Assembly: GCA_938003715.1 (NCBI GenBank)
Contig: CALKYK010000493.1
Coordinates: 1 to 21,280 of the forward strand
Direction: 5' to 3'
Origin: an uncultured Gammaproteobacteria bacterium
Lineage (GTDB): Bacteria; Pseudomonadota; Gammaproteobacteria; Steroidobacterales; Woeseiaceae
Length of the DNA: 21,280 nt
Shown: piece by piece, positions 7,515 through 14,130 of the stretch
Layout: every line of letters begins with the position of its first letter
Position numbering within the stretch: the stretch's first letter is position 1
Position numbers and translations under genes: made by a program
The notes under the pieces: generated by a model
What the model was told of the DNA's origin: nothing
What the model saw: the letters and a program-made list of their open reading frames with translations, nothing else
Databases searched by the model: none

Positions 7515-7904
7515 TCAGGAACTGCCCGGCTTTTTGCCGATAATGCAGAAGCCGTGGCCGAACGGGTCGCTGCAGAACGCTACAGGCGGGTGATCTCCGC
7601 CGTCGAATCGCTGTTCACAACGTGCACCGGCGTTTACTGCCCTGTTAAGGACTTCTTCGAATTGCTCGACATGGAAGTCGATGTGGACCGGGGTCCAATG
7701 TCGCTCGTATCGTCGGATGTCGCTCGCGCCCTCCGCAGGATGTGTTCCCGCCGCCTTCTCGATCAGGGCAATTTCGACGTCGTTGCACTTCAGGACAGCA
7801 TAACCCTCCACCGGCCGAGCTGATTCAACGAATCCGAATGCCTCTCCGTAGAACCGAAGGCCATCATCCAGAGCCGGAACATCTATTGATACCGAGTAAT
7901 TCAT
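7515..7904 (-). CDS. VOC-superfamily protein (glyoxalase/dioxygenase fold)
   Basis: The product has 129 residues with paired beta-alpha-beta-beta-beta modules. Module one is S-V-S-I-D-V-P-A-L-D-D-G-L-R-F-Y-G-E-A-F-G-F, and module two has H-I-D-F-H-V and ends in S-D-P-F-G-H-G-F-C-I-I-G-K, a good metal-site signature. The frame runs 30 codons upstream into the next gene, but the ATG at 7904 has AAGAGAA in front and overlaps the preceding stop as ATGA, which fixes the start. It is translationally coupled to the MreB-like gene. Confidence 0.88.
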   Translation of the reverse strand: MNYSVSIDVPALDDGLRFYGEAFGFVESARPVEGYAVLKCNDVEIALIEKAAGTHPAEGASDIRRYERHWTPVHIDFHVEQFEEVLNRAVNAGARCEQRFDGGDHPPVAFCSDPFGHGFCIIGKKPGSS

Positions 7905-8407
7905 GGAAATTCTCTTGTCTTGCCTCCCGCCAGTACGTCGGATTGTATTTCCTGGTCCGCGAGCTCCCGGCCCGTCCAGACGAATGCTTTCCACGCTCCC
8001 GCGCCTGTCGCCAGCTCTGTCAGTGCGCGATGCTCCACTTCCGTGAGTCCACCGTCCAATCGCTCCAATGGGTGCATAACGATGATCGGCGACGGTGAGA
8101 AAACCGTATCACCGTAGATACGTCGAACACCGTGCTGCAATGCCAGTTCCGCATTCTTGAACTCATTGATGATACTTCGCGGATGATCGAATCCATTGAC
8201 CAGGCGAATCTTGTCGTTCCGACTAAACTCCTGAATGGCAGCTTGTCCCGTCGCCACAACGGTATCGCTGTCGTCCAGCGCTACGCATGGATGATCCCTG
8301 TATTCACGCCCGTTCGCGACATTTCGTATGTAAAGCTGGTCGGTTCGAATTCGAACGTACAAAGGATCGCTGGTAAAGATCGAGCGTAGATACGCAATAA
8401 ACCTCAT
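7901..8407 (-). CDS. Short MreB/actin-like protein
   Basis: The 168-residue product resembles the N-terminal subdomain of the MreB/actin superfamily, and short MreB-like proteins of this size occur in proteobacteria. The opening Y-L-R-S-I-F and L-Y-V-R-I match, as do V-A-L-D-D-S-D-T-V-V-A-T-G, N-G-F-D-H-P-R-S-I-I, P-S-P-I-I-V-M-H-P and G-G-L-T-E-V-E-H-R-A-L-T-E-L-A-T-G-A-G-A-W-K-A. It is about half the length of true MreB (about 345 residues) and lacks the second nucleotide-binding half, so ATPase and filament function are doubtful. It starts 15 bases after the anchored protein and overlaps the downstream VOC start by four bases. Confidence 0.78.
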   Translation of the reverse strand: MRFIAYLRSIFTSDPLYVRIRTDQLYIRNVANGREYRDHPCVALDDSDTVVATGQAAIQEFSRNDKIRLVNGFDHPRSIINEFKNAELALQHGVRRIYGDTVFSPSPIIVMHPLERLDGGLTEVEHRALTELATGAGAWKAFVWTGRELADQEIQSDVLAGGKTREFP

Positions 8408-8422
8408 ATCGGTAGCGCATCT

Positions 8423-8761
8423 TCAGGTGTCATCTGCAACTTCAAATGACGACCCTCTGGACCTGCACCACGCATCGACGGCTGAGCGAAAGTTTTCAAG
8501 TTCATCCTGTTTGAGGGGACTGCCGTTTTCCCAGGTCAGACTCGATCGATAAATAACAAAGTCTACGCTTTTTCCCATCTCGAATTCTGAATTGACTTTT
8601 CTTCCATCGACGGCAATCTTGATGGATCCGCTACGGCTCCCTGTCACCTGGGCGTCGTACTCGCGATCGGCCCGATCCTGCCGTTTGGCTCTAATCCACA
8701 GCCATGCAAACGCTGCCAGAATCGCGGCTGCGGCAATCGTTGTTACAAGTTCGACGCCCAA
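8423..8761 (-). CDS. Small membrane-anchored protein, unknown function
   Basis: The product has 112 residues. A single transmembrane helix (about residues 3-23, ending A-W-L-W-I-R-A-K-R) is followed by a basic then mixed soluble region with a beta-rich part (I-K-I-A-V-D-G, V-D-F-V-I-Y-R) and a helix (L-E-N-F-R-S-A-V-D-A-W). No family is recognised. The start is a TTG at 8761 that directly follows the TAA of the upstream VOC gene, so re-initiation after that stop is likely. A start further inside would cut into the membrane helix, which supports the TTG. Confidence 0.62.
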   Translation of the reverse strand: MGVELVTTIAAAAILAAFAWLWIRAKRQDRADREYDAQVTGSRSGSIKIAVDGRKVNSEFEMGKSVDFVIYRSSLTWENGSPLKQDELENFRSAVDAWCRSRGSSFEVADDT

Positions 8762-9178
8762 TTATGCAGCGCCTGTAGTGCCGGTGAAAACTGACGCCTT
8801 ACTCACGAAACACAAGGGATTGCCGAAGGGATCGGAGACGTAAAAGGAATCCTCGCCCCACGGGCGTTTTTCGATTTCTCCCAGGCGTCCTACGCCGGGT
8901 ATCTCCAGGTCGGAAAATTTCCCACCGGCTTCTTTTGTTCGATCGAACATGGATTGCAGATCGTCGACCGCGAAGTAGATCGGTTCAGGAAGCGGCGCGG
9001 CTTCGTAACCGTCCCCATCGGCCACCGGATCGAAGCACGCAAGAACCGTGCCTTCACAGTCGAAGTAATGGCGTCCCGGAGAGATGCGTTGTCCAGGCTG
9101 GGCAAAAATGGACCCGTAGAATGCGGTTGCCCGCTCTATATCGCTCACCGGTAGCAAAATGCGGAAAATCCTGGCCAC
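8762..9178 (-). CDS. VOC-superfamily protein (glyoxalase fold)
   Basis: The product has 138 residues. It begins with the classic I-L-L-P-V-S-D-I-E-R-A-T-A-F-Y-G-S-I-F strand-helix, has P-I-Y-F-A-V-D-D-L-Q at the start of module two, and ends with S-D-P-F-G-N-P-L-C-F-V. A probable role is small-molecule binding or metal-dependent isomerase, lyase or dioxygenase chemistry. The start is a GTG at 9178. It is the first of four closely spaced leftward genes (8762, 8423, 7901, 7515), two of which are VOC proteins. Confidence 0.87.
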   Translation of the reverse strand: MARIFRILLPVSDIERATAFYGSIFAQPGQRISPGRHYFDCEGTVLACFDPVADGDGYEAAPLPEPIYFAVDDLQSMFDRTKEAGGKFSDLEIPGVGRLGEIEKRPWGEDSFYVSDPFGNPLCFVSKASVFTGTTGAA

Positions 9179-9296
9179 GATAATTCAACTGATTGATTGA
9201 CCTCTCATTTTAGCGGTGTTTGTCGCACCGGCCATACTGCGGCAGCAAAAGGGCGACTCGCCTGGCGTCCGTTACAGCAAACGGTTCGGTAACTGC

Positions 9297-9752
9297 TCAA
9301 TTTCGGCGTGCCGACATGAGAAAAAACTTCTCGCGCGGAGCGAAGCCGATTTTCCTGTATAGCCGCTGCGCCCGTTCATTGTCACGGGACACCTCCAGGT
9401 GCAGGGCATTTAATCCGAACGCCTGCATTTCATTCTTTACCAGCTTCAGCGCCTCGGTTCCGATGCCCTGCCCCCGATGCTGGTCGGAGATGTACATCTC
9501 ATCAATGAAGGCGTCTCGGCCACCGAATTCGATGGAGTAGCCGAAGCAAATCGCGACGTATCCCACCGTTGCGTCGCTGGCATTGATTAACCAGATGCGG
9601 CCGAGATCGCTTGCGCCGAGCAATGGCGACACCGCCGCATCGATGTCACCGCCGGGACAGGTAACGCCCTCAAAGGCGTGATAGGAACGAACAAGAGCAC
9701 GCAATGTCGGCAAGTCGCCTGCTTCCGCCTGACGTAGTGAGATACCAGCCAT
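9297..9752 (-). CDS. GNAT N-acetyltransferase
   Basis: The product has 151 residues covering one complete GNAT domain. Residues 1-30 form the variable acceptor part (L-R-Q-A-E-A-G-D-L-P-T-L-R-A-L-V). The core has F-I-D-E-M-Y-I-S-D-Q-H-R-G-Q-G-I-G-T-E-A-L, which is motif A, and then L-H-L-E-V-S-R-D-N-E-R-A-Q-R-L-Y-R-K-I-G-F, which is motif B. The substrate is not known. The ATG at 9752 gives a normal start; a TTG four codons upstream is possible. It lies just left of the leftmost attC-like element and may be the last resident gene before the cassette array or an old cassette that lost its attC. Confidence 0.87.
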   Translation of the reverse strand: MAGISLRQAEAGDLPTLRALVRSYHAFEGVTCPGGDIDAAVSPLLGASDLGRIWLINASDATVGYVAICFGYSIEFGGRDAFIDEMYISDQHRGQGIGTEALKLVKNEMQAFGLNALHLEVSRDNERAQRLYRKIGFAPREKFFLMSARRN

Positions 9753-9761
9753 CAGTTTGAC

Positions 9762-9819
9762 CAATAACCAATGCTACTGTCGGGCCGGGTAAAGTGGCAG
9801 CTGCGGTGCATCGTCAGGC
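9762..9819 (-). repeat. Possible short attC site (58 bp), degenerate
   Basis: The right core GTCAGGC at 9813-9819 matches R'' and contains the TGA of the gene at 9814. The left core CAATAAC is a weak R'. Between them is a small palindrome GCAGCTGC. The end before R'' (GGTGCATC) resembles the G-T-G-C-A-G-C-G-C-A-T-T found at the same place in the clear sites. This would be the oldest end of the array. Confidence 0.45.
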
Positions 9820-10344
9820 GTCACCCGTGCCGCGCCCTCGGGCGTGGGCCAGCGCTTTGCCAAGCCCCCGCCGGCCCAGCAACAACACAATGCCGAGGCC
9901 AGTTTGAAGCAAATTCGTATAGCGAGCGGCCACCAGGTCCGGTGCCGGTTCGTAGATTCCCAATCCATCGGCTTCGAGATAATCGCGCTCTGCGATTCTG
10001 AGGCTCTCGTAATAGCTTAGATCGATCACGCCAAAAACGAGTGTATAGAGACCGATGAGTGTTACTCCGACCGTAACGAACCTCTCATCAGGCATTACGT
10101 CCGACTGAATATCTGTCTGAACCGCGTGTTCGGCACCGAGAGTTGTGGCCGGGAAAAACCACAACCACGCTGCAATCAGCACGGGGACCCCGAAACTGAG
10201 TGCAAGTGAAAAAGCCTTGCTGCTTATCGATAAATCTGCCGAGCTCGTGTAAGACACGAAAGATGCCAGCCCGTCCAGCGACAGGACGACGATGATGACA
10301 GCAGCAAGCTTCGTCAATACGACGGGTAATCGGTTTCCAGTCAA
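9814..10344 (-). CDS. Cassette gene: four-helix membrane protein, 176 aa
   Basis: Hydrophobic segments are at about residues 10-32, 44-66, 88-112 and 139-157; the last is followed by a basic tail (L-G-R-R-G-L-G-K-A-L-A-H-A-R). A charged loop lies between helices 2 and 3. No family is recognised. The TTG at 10344 is chosen because AGGAG, formed by the R' core of the upstream attC, lies nine bases before it, and the next in-frame start would shorten helix 1. The TGA stop is inside the R'' core at 9813-9819. Function is unknown. Confidence 0.72.
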   Translation of the reverse strand: MTGNRLPVVLTKLAAVIIVVLSLDGLASFVSYTSSADLSISSKAFSLALSFGVPVLIAAWLWFFPATTLGAEHAVQTDIQSDVMPDERFVTVGVTLIGLYTLVFGVIDLSYYESLRIAERDYLEADGLGIYEPAPDLVAARYTNLLQTGLGIVLLLGRRGLGKALAHARGRGTGDA

Positions 10345-10354
10345 GTTGAAGGTC

Positions 10355-10451
10355 TCCTAATGACAATGCCTGCTTGCAATTGGCGAATGCAGACCGAAGC
10401 CGCATCGCGAGACAGGCTGGGCCAGGCAGCGGGTGCATCGCATTATCAGGC
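10355..10451 (-). repeat. attC recombination site, 97-bp class
   Basis: The cores are TCCTAAT (10355-10361, R' side) and ATCAGGC (10445-10451, R'' side). The spacing is exactly that of five other sites in the window. The inner sequence is diverged, but TGCATCGCATT before R'' and TGACAATGC after R' match the others. It separates the membrane-protein cassette from the DUF6882-type cassette. Confidence 0.75.
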
Positions 10452-10576
10452 GGCGAACCCAGCTAGTTACGGTCACCCGGCTATTGGAGCCGAGTTGCAT
10501 CGCGAATGACCATATACACATAGCCATTTTCGGGAGGTGCGCTGTAGTCGCCCAAACAACCCAAGGCGGCCTAGAC

Positions 10577-11215
10577 CTATGCCGTCATATGCCATCCGTC
10601 ATACTCGTCGGCAGCCCAATGTCCCTGAGTGAGCCGGCGGAATCCTGTCTCTTCGCCAATGCTTTTTACCGTACTGAGTGTCGACCGTACCTGCTCGGGA
10701 AAGCTGTCGTTCGCCCATGCCCACATCCAGGTACAGCTTTCGGTCGAGTAGGTCCCTGCGAACGCCACACTTGCGATGACGCGTTTTCTGCCCTCATGGG
10801 AAAAAACAAGCTCTTGCTTGTCCATATCCCAATCCCAGCGCTCCCAGTCATTCAAACCGAAATCTTCTATCAGTTTGGTCTGTGCCGACTGCAGCCGTTC
10901 GATGCATGCGTTGATGAGAGCCTGGTAGGCGTCGGCGTCCTCGATCCAGTTGCGAGCGCACACCTCCAAATAACAACCACCGCACAACAGCTTGATATCG
11001 GCTTCTTTCGATACCTGGACGGTCCATTCGCCTGCCGCGGCCCTGCGCTGCTCACACGCCTCGCACCAGGCATCTGGGTAGAGCGCCAGTGGGTTATCTG
11101 GATCGAAACCAACGCAGACGCCCTTACCTTCTCCGGACGCAAGGTGCTGACAGACGAATGTCGCAGCACCCATGCCGTGAACCTGGCATTCGACTTGTTG
11201 ATCTTCGGATGGCAC
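10577..11215 (-). CDS. Cassette gene: putative zinc-binding DUF6882-type protein, 212 aa
   Basis: The N-terminal half is Cys/His-rich: C10-x2-H13, C22-x-H24, later W-C-E-A-C-E and C-G-G-C-Y-L-E-V-C, so one or two zinc sites are likely. The C-terminal half reads F-A-G-T-Y-S-T-E-S-C-T-W-M-W-A-W-A-N-D-S and ends Y-D-G-W-H-M-T-A, the pattern of DUF6882. Function is unknown; the W-A-W-A-N core is the family signature. The frame extends upstream into the attC site, which is non-coding; I chose the GTG at 11215, with GGAG ten bases before it directly after the R' core. From the stop to the attC there are 126 bases with no convincing gene. Confidence 0.8.
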   Translation of the reverse strand: MPSEDQQVECQVHGMGAATFVCQHLASGEGKGVCVGFDPDNPLALYPDAWCEACEQRRAAAGEWTVQVSKEADIKLLCGGCYLEVCARNWIEDADAYQALINACIERLQSAQTKLIEDFGLNDWERWDWDMDKQELVFSHEGRKRVIASVAFAGTYSTESCTWMWAWANDSFPEQVRSTLSTVKSIGEETGFRRLTQGHWAADEYDGWHMTA

Positions 11216-11229
11216 GGATGTCCGACTCC

Positions 11230-11346
11230 GTCTAACGTCCAATACAGCACGCACCAGCAGCCAGCGCGTCACTTTCCAGCATCACAGCACAGCTTTTGCA
11301 AAAGGCGTGATACTGTCACCCGATCGACAAGCGCAGCCGGTAATCA
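11230..11346 (-). repeat. attC-like site, about 117 bp
   Basis: GTCTAAC at 11230-11236 is a perfect R' core. The right side is degenerate; GTAATCA at 11340-11346 sits where R'' is expected, after G-C-A-G-C-C-G. The interior shows the GCATCA and GGCGTGATACTG blocks seen in the 120-bp class, which supports common origin. Confidence 0.65.
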
Positions 11347-11363
11347 GCTGACACGTTCGATTT

Positions 11364-11984
11364 CTACCCACTCATGCTCGCCCACGCCAAGAGCACAGTT
11401 ACTATAAGCCCGATCAATACAACAGTCTCGAGATGCTCAGATATCCAGTTAAGAACCTCGCTCGCCCTTCGTCCAGGCCAGGGAGTCTCTACGTAGTCTA
11501 TCGCCCGCTGAGCCAGCTTGCTCGGCAGCGGTCGTTCGCGCAACAGAGCGTAGTAGATACGCATTTTTGGACTGAGATAGAGCCAGGCGACAACGATTGT
11601 TAACGATGCCAGTATTGCGATCCGGGAAAATGCACCGTCCTCGACTGCAGGAGAAAAATAACCAATGCCGAAAAACAACGAGGCAGCAAGAGCGAAACCG
11701 TAGATCAAGACGAGTGGTCTGCTTAAATGGCTATTCGTAAATACGGTGTAGGCAATCGCAATTGGGAGCAAAAAATGAATGGCAGCAATGATTACCGATT
11801 CGGCCCAAGTGGGCTGAAAGCCGATGGTCAATGTTCGAAAGGTGGCGAACAAAAGCGTCCCGATTACGGAGATTATGCATAGAACAGACACGAGGATGAG
11901 AATGCCGGGGGGTCGAACGTCAGGAGCATGCTTGAACTTTGGCGTCCAGAATCGGATTTTTGTAGCTGGTCTGAAGAGCCCCAC
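11364..11984 (-). CDS. Cassette gene: multi-pass membrane protein, paralogue of the one at 15262
   Basis: The product has 206 residues with hydrophobic segments at roughly 28-48, 61-81, 88-110, 121-141 and 180-203. It aligns end to end with the cassette gene at 15262-15873: R-P-A-T-K-I-R-F-W-T near the start, P-P-G-I-L-I-L-V then I-G-T-L, N-S-H-L-S-R-P-L-V-L, A-W-L-Y-L-S-P-K-M-R-I-Y-Y-A-L-L and P-L-P-S-K. The start is put at GTG 11984, after GGGGAAG, because this is where the paralogue begins; further upstream is attC sequence. Function is unknown. The family seems confined to this pair here. Confidence 0.75.
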   Translation of the reverse strand: MGLFRPATKIRFWTPKFKHAPDVRPPGILILVSVLCIISVIGTLLFATFRTLTIGFQPTWAESVIIAAIHFLLPIAIAYTVFTNSHLSRPLVLIYGFALAASLFFGIGYFSPAVEDGAFSRIAILASLTIVVAWLYLSPKMRIYYALLRERPLPSKLAQRAIDYVETPWPGRRASEVLNWISEHLETVVLIGLIVTVLLAWASMSG

Positions 11985-11992
11985 TCTACTTC

Positions 11993-12104
11993 CCCGATCG
12001 AATTGACTCACTGGCGCCAGTTGGAGACATGCCTGTTCCGCCAAAAACTCTTGCCACGGGTGCGCCGAAAATGCTCAGACTCTTGTTGAACCGCCGTTTC
12101 AGGT
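11993..12104 (-). repeat. attC-like site, 112-bp class, degenerate cores
   Basis: The R' position holds CCCGATC, and CTCACTGGCGCCAGTTGG follows at the same distance as in the clear 120-bp sites. R'' is TTCAGGT at 12098-12104 and contains the TGA of the gene at 12099. The palindromic TGGCGCCA at 12012-12019 is shared with sites at 15138, 15882 and 17657. Core mismatches suggest it no longer recombines well. Confidence 0.65.
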
Positions 12105-12479
12105 GCCAGTTCCCAGCCATTCCTCAATATTTTCAACCGGTTTCGGTAGCCTTCCTTCGAGCCAGTCTGCCACAGTACCCGGACGAAAATTGAGGTCCTC
12201 ACACTCGATGACCCAGGAAAGAAACTCTTCGGGCCCGCCGTTCATATACGGCGGTGGCGAAACGGGCCTGAAGACAGTTGGAAGGCGCTCTTCCGCTGAC
12301 AAGTAGTTCAACACGTGGCCAAATTCCTGCACAGTGTGCCACGCGATGGGACTGGTTGTATCAATTGTGAATTTCACCCACCAGGCACTCTCGTCGGCAC
12401 CTTTCCCAATCGATCCTGCAATCGATGGAACTCGTTTCAGATAGTTTTCGAGCTTCTCGAATGCCTGGTCATCCACCAT
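12099..12479 (-). CDS. Cassette gene: conserved hypothetical protein, 126 aa
   Basis: This is a soluble protein with no signal peptide or membrane helix. The central region has W-W-V-K-F-T-I-D-T-T-S-P-I-A-W-H-T-V-Q-E-F-G-H-V-L-N-Y-L-S and then V-F-R-P-V-S-P-P-P-Y-M-N-G-G-P-E-E-F-L-S-W-V-I, a strongly patterned block that I recall from hypothetical proteins in other bacteria without assigned function. The ATG at 12479 lies four bases inside the cassette from the R' core GTTAGGT. The TGA is within R''. It could be an immunity-like protein, but nothing shows it. Confidence 0.75.
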   Translation of the reverse strand: MVDDQAFEKLENYLKRVPSIAGSIGKGADESAWWVKFTIDTTSPIAWHTVQEFGHVLNYLSAEERLPTVFRPVSPPPYMNGGPEEFLSWVIECEDLNFRPGTVADWLEGRLPKPVENIEEWLGTGT

Positions 12480-12483
12480 CGGT

Positions 12484-12595
12484 ACCTAACGCCTGATATC
12501 ACTGACGCAAGTGCGCAGCGCGACTGGTGCGGAAGCAGCAAATGCAACACGGCTGCCACGCACGCCTGTGCGGGAAATGCAGCGCTTGCTCAGAT
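12484..12595 (-). repeat. attC site, 112-bp class
   Basis: ACCTAAC at 12484-12490 is a perfect R' core. CTCAGAT at 12589-12595, preceded by G-C-A-G-C-G-C-T-T-G, stands at the R'' position. The interior is diverged but of the same length as the sites at 11993 and 15138. The DUF1963 gene stops five bases to the right. Confidence 0.7.
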
Positions 12596-12599
12596 CGCA

Positions 12600-13301
12600 C
12601 TAGCTGCACTGCCACAGCATTCTTCCACGTTTCGCGCCTTCGTCGACATAGACATAGGCGATCCCGGAATCACCCAGGTTCAGGAAAAAAGGAATGTCGC
12701 AGGAGTCAATCTGGAGCAACAACAACCATTTCTTGTCTGTGTCCGGATACTCATCGTACTGGATGAATGCAGGCGCTCCCCCGATTTTCGTGCCCTGTAC
12801 AGCGTTCCAATATGCCTCGTTTTCTTGATCGGAGAATTTGGCGCGATCTCCCCCGGAAACAAAATCTGGCTCTTCCTTCCAATCCACATCGACTTCCAGT
12901 TCTACATCAACTGGCTTGAGTTTCTTTGAGAATAGTCTTTTTTCATATCGCTGGATTGTTGGGCCGTTGCCCAGAGGCTTTACGTCCACGATCGGTGCCT
13001 CGCAGCCTGTCTCGGGTTGGATTACGACCGCATTCTCACCGCCATTCGGCTCCCAGGTGCCATCAACGTATTCATCGCCATCGGTCATAAAGATATAGGC
13101 AATCTTTGGAGTATCGCCCGCCAGGACATGCTCAGGAATCACCACTTGGCCGATGAAGCGCATTGGCAGTCCCGTCGATCGGCTCATGGGCCATTGAGGG
13201 CCGGATATCCAGACGGGCTGACCACCAAACTTGGTAATAGCCGTCGTTATTGGACGCTTTGCATCAGTGAAACGGAGAGTGCCACGTTTTCCCATACTCA
13301 T
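12600..13301 (-). CDS. Cassette gene: DUF1963 (YwqG-like) protein, 233 aa
   Basis: The product matches the DUF1963 pattern along its length: K-F-G-G-Q-P-V-W-I with S-G-P-Q-W-P-M-S at residues 24-40, M-R-F-I-G-Q-V near 47-53, Y-I-F-M-T-D, then T-W-E-P-N-G-G-E-N-A-V-V-I-Q-P. The C-terminal half has G-G-A-P-A-F-I-Q-Y-D-E-Y-P, L-L-L-L-Q-I-D-S and G-D-S-G-I-A-Y-V-Y-V ending near W-Q-C. The length is close to the family's. The biochemical function is not known. The ATG at 13301 follows GGAG by five bases, the GGAG being part of the R' core of the attC at 13307. Confidence 0.9.
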   Translation of the reverse strand: MSMGKRGTLRFTDAKRPITTAITKFGGQPVWISGPQWPMSRSTGLPMRFIGQVVIPEHVLAGDTPKIAYIFMTDGDEYVDGTWEPNGGENAVVIQPETGCEAPIVDVKPLGNGPTIQRYEKRLFSKKLKPVDVELEVDVDWKEEPDFVSGGDRAKFSDQENEAYWNAVQGTKIGGAPAFIQYDEYPDTDKKWLLLLQIDSCDIPFFLNLGDSGIAYVYVDEGAKRGRMLWQCS

Positions 13302-13306
13302 CTGTA

Positions 13307-13403
13307 CTCCAGCGACAAGATTTACCCGCAGCTGACGCAGGTTGTATCGAGCGGCATCGCAGGGCGGGCTGGGTGAATTGACCGTTTCTGCGCATGGTCA
13401 GGC
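13307..13403 (-). repeat. attC site, 97-bp class
   Basis: The R'' core GTCAGGC at 13397-13403 is intact and holds the TGA of the YcxB-like gene. The R' position reads CTCCAGC (13307-13313), an imperfect core. The block CCGCAGCTGACGCAGG at 13325-13340 and GGGCGGGCTGGGTGAATTGAC match the other 97-bp sites, and the two arms can pair. Confidence 0.8.
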
Positions 13404-13886
13404 GTCGCCCATATGACTCTCAATACTGTCCGCAAAATTCTCAAATGCCTCGTCAGAGTCAAAGGCCCGTCTAGGGATAATATGAACACGAAACATAGAA
13501 ATCATGAGAAACAAGTAACTTCTAAACCGAAACAATCGTTGTATGCCGGCCCAATTGGTCACGGTGGTCGTTCCCGTCGTCGTCTCGGAAAATCCATCCG
13601 GACGGATTTCAAATTGATGTGGGCCGATAAATCCATGTTTCTCTGAGGCGAAAATTAGCTGCAGGATTCCGCAGAACAGGACGGCTCCGAAAAATGCTCC
13701 GATCGCGATTATCGTGACGGTAAGGAGGTATGCAACAACTCCATGTTCCTCGAGCGCGGACCACGCAGCAAACGCCATTAAGGTCCAAAGCAGTAAGAAA
13801 AAATAGAAATTTGCTGAAATGCGAAATAGCAGGTAAAGCTGCATGCGAAGCAGATCCATTCGCGAGATTTTCGTTTGTACGACCAA
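13398..13886 (-). CDS. Cassette gene: YcxB-like small membrane protein, 162 aa
   Basis: Two hydrophobic helices at about residues 28-49 and 52-80 follow a basic N-terminus (T-K-I-S-R-M-D-L-L-R). The C-terminal soluble part carries the YcxB-like domain pattern: G-P-H-Q-F-E-I-R-P-D-G-F, T-N-W-A-G-I-Q-R-L, Y-L-F-L-M-I, and V-H-I-I-P-R-R-A-F then F-E-N-F. These small proteins of unknown function occur widely. The start is a TTG at 13886, giving the usual N-terminal K-I-S-x-x-D-L-L; an ATG at 13859 is the alternative. The stop is in the R'' core. Confidence 0.78.
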   Translation of the reverse strand: MVVQTKISRMDLLRMQLYLLFRISANFYFFLLLWTLMAFAAWSALEEHGVVAYLLTVTIIAIGAFFGAVLFCGILQLIFASEKHGFIGPHQFEIRPDGFSETTTGTTTVTNWAGIQRLFRFRSYLFLMISMFRVHIIPRRAFDSDEAFENFADSIESHMGDA

Positions 13887-13887
13887 T

Positions 13888-14049
13888 TCAGGGTACCGCC
13901 TGACGTTTTAGCTTTCGGGTGCCATATGATGCGACTCTTGCCAGGCCATGATCATGCCAATGCAATAGTCGTCGCAGCTGCACCGGAGCAGCGACAGCGC
14001 CCAAGAGTTCGCCGGCACCGTCCATCTCTGGAAGCATGACCAACTTCAT
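13888..14049 (-). CDS. Short cassette ORF, 53 aa, with alpha/beta-hydrolase-like N-terminus
   Basis: The ATG at 14049 follows GAGG by six bases just after the R' core of the attC at 14057, the usual position for a cassette gene start. The product opens M-K-L-V-M-L-P-E-M-D-G-A-G-E-L-L-G-A, similar to the first strand and oxyanion-loop region of alpha/beta hydrolases, but continues only to residue 53. From about residue 17 a second frame gives A-L-S-L-L-R-C-S-C-D-D-Y-C-I-G-M-I-M, ending in TAA at 13908, which looks at least as protein-like. It may be a truncated or frameshifted gene. A strong hairpin (13932-13971) lies inside it. Confidence 0.35.
   Translation of the reverse strand: MKLVMLPEMDGAGELLGAVAAPVQLRRLLHWHDHGLARVASYGTRKLKRQAVP
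13932..13971 (-). repeat. Long imperfect inverted repeat (hairpin)
   Basis: CGACTCTTGC at 13932-13941 pairs, with one mismatch, with GCAATAGTCG at 13962-13971, and GGC-ATGATCAT-GCC inside continues the stem with a bulged base. It lies between a GCCTGAC core-like heptamer at 13898 and the next attC, so it may be the remains of an attC of another type; it could equally be a terminator or chance within a short ORF. Confidence 0.4.
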
Positions 14050-14056
14050 TAATTGC

Positions 14057-14130
14057 CTCTAACGTTCATCTCATTGACGCCGGTAATTGACGTGGTAGTC
14101 ACAGGCAGGGAGTGCAGCGCACCGTCAGAT
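14057..14130 (-). repeat. attC site, 74 bp
   Basis: CTCTAAC at 14057-14063 (R' side) and GTCAGAT at 14124-14130 (R'' side) flank a short imperfect palindrome that includes AGTGCAGCGCACC before R'', as in the other sites. The TGA of the lipoprotein gene is inside R''. It is shorter than the 97-bp class, as if part of the arm had been deleted. Confidence 0.75.

Noticed and set aside
8310..8428. GTAGCGCATCTTCAGGT upstream of the MreB-like gene as an attC R'' end
   Set aside because: The rest of an attC would have to lie inside the coding sequence of 7901-8407, which is intact.
9183..9290. A possible attC between ATTCAAC and GTTCGGT
   Set aside because: Core heptamers are present but the interior does not fold as an end-to-end palindrome and lacks the shared GTGCAGCGCATT block.
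10433..11407. Long plus-strand frame antisense to the DUF6882-type gene
   Set aside because: Spans two attC sites and has no domain pattern; the minus-strand gene explains the open frame.
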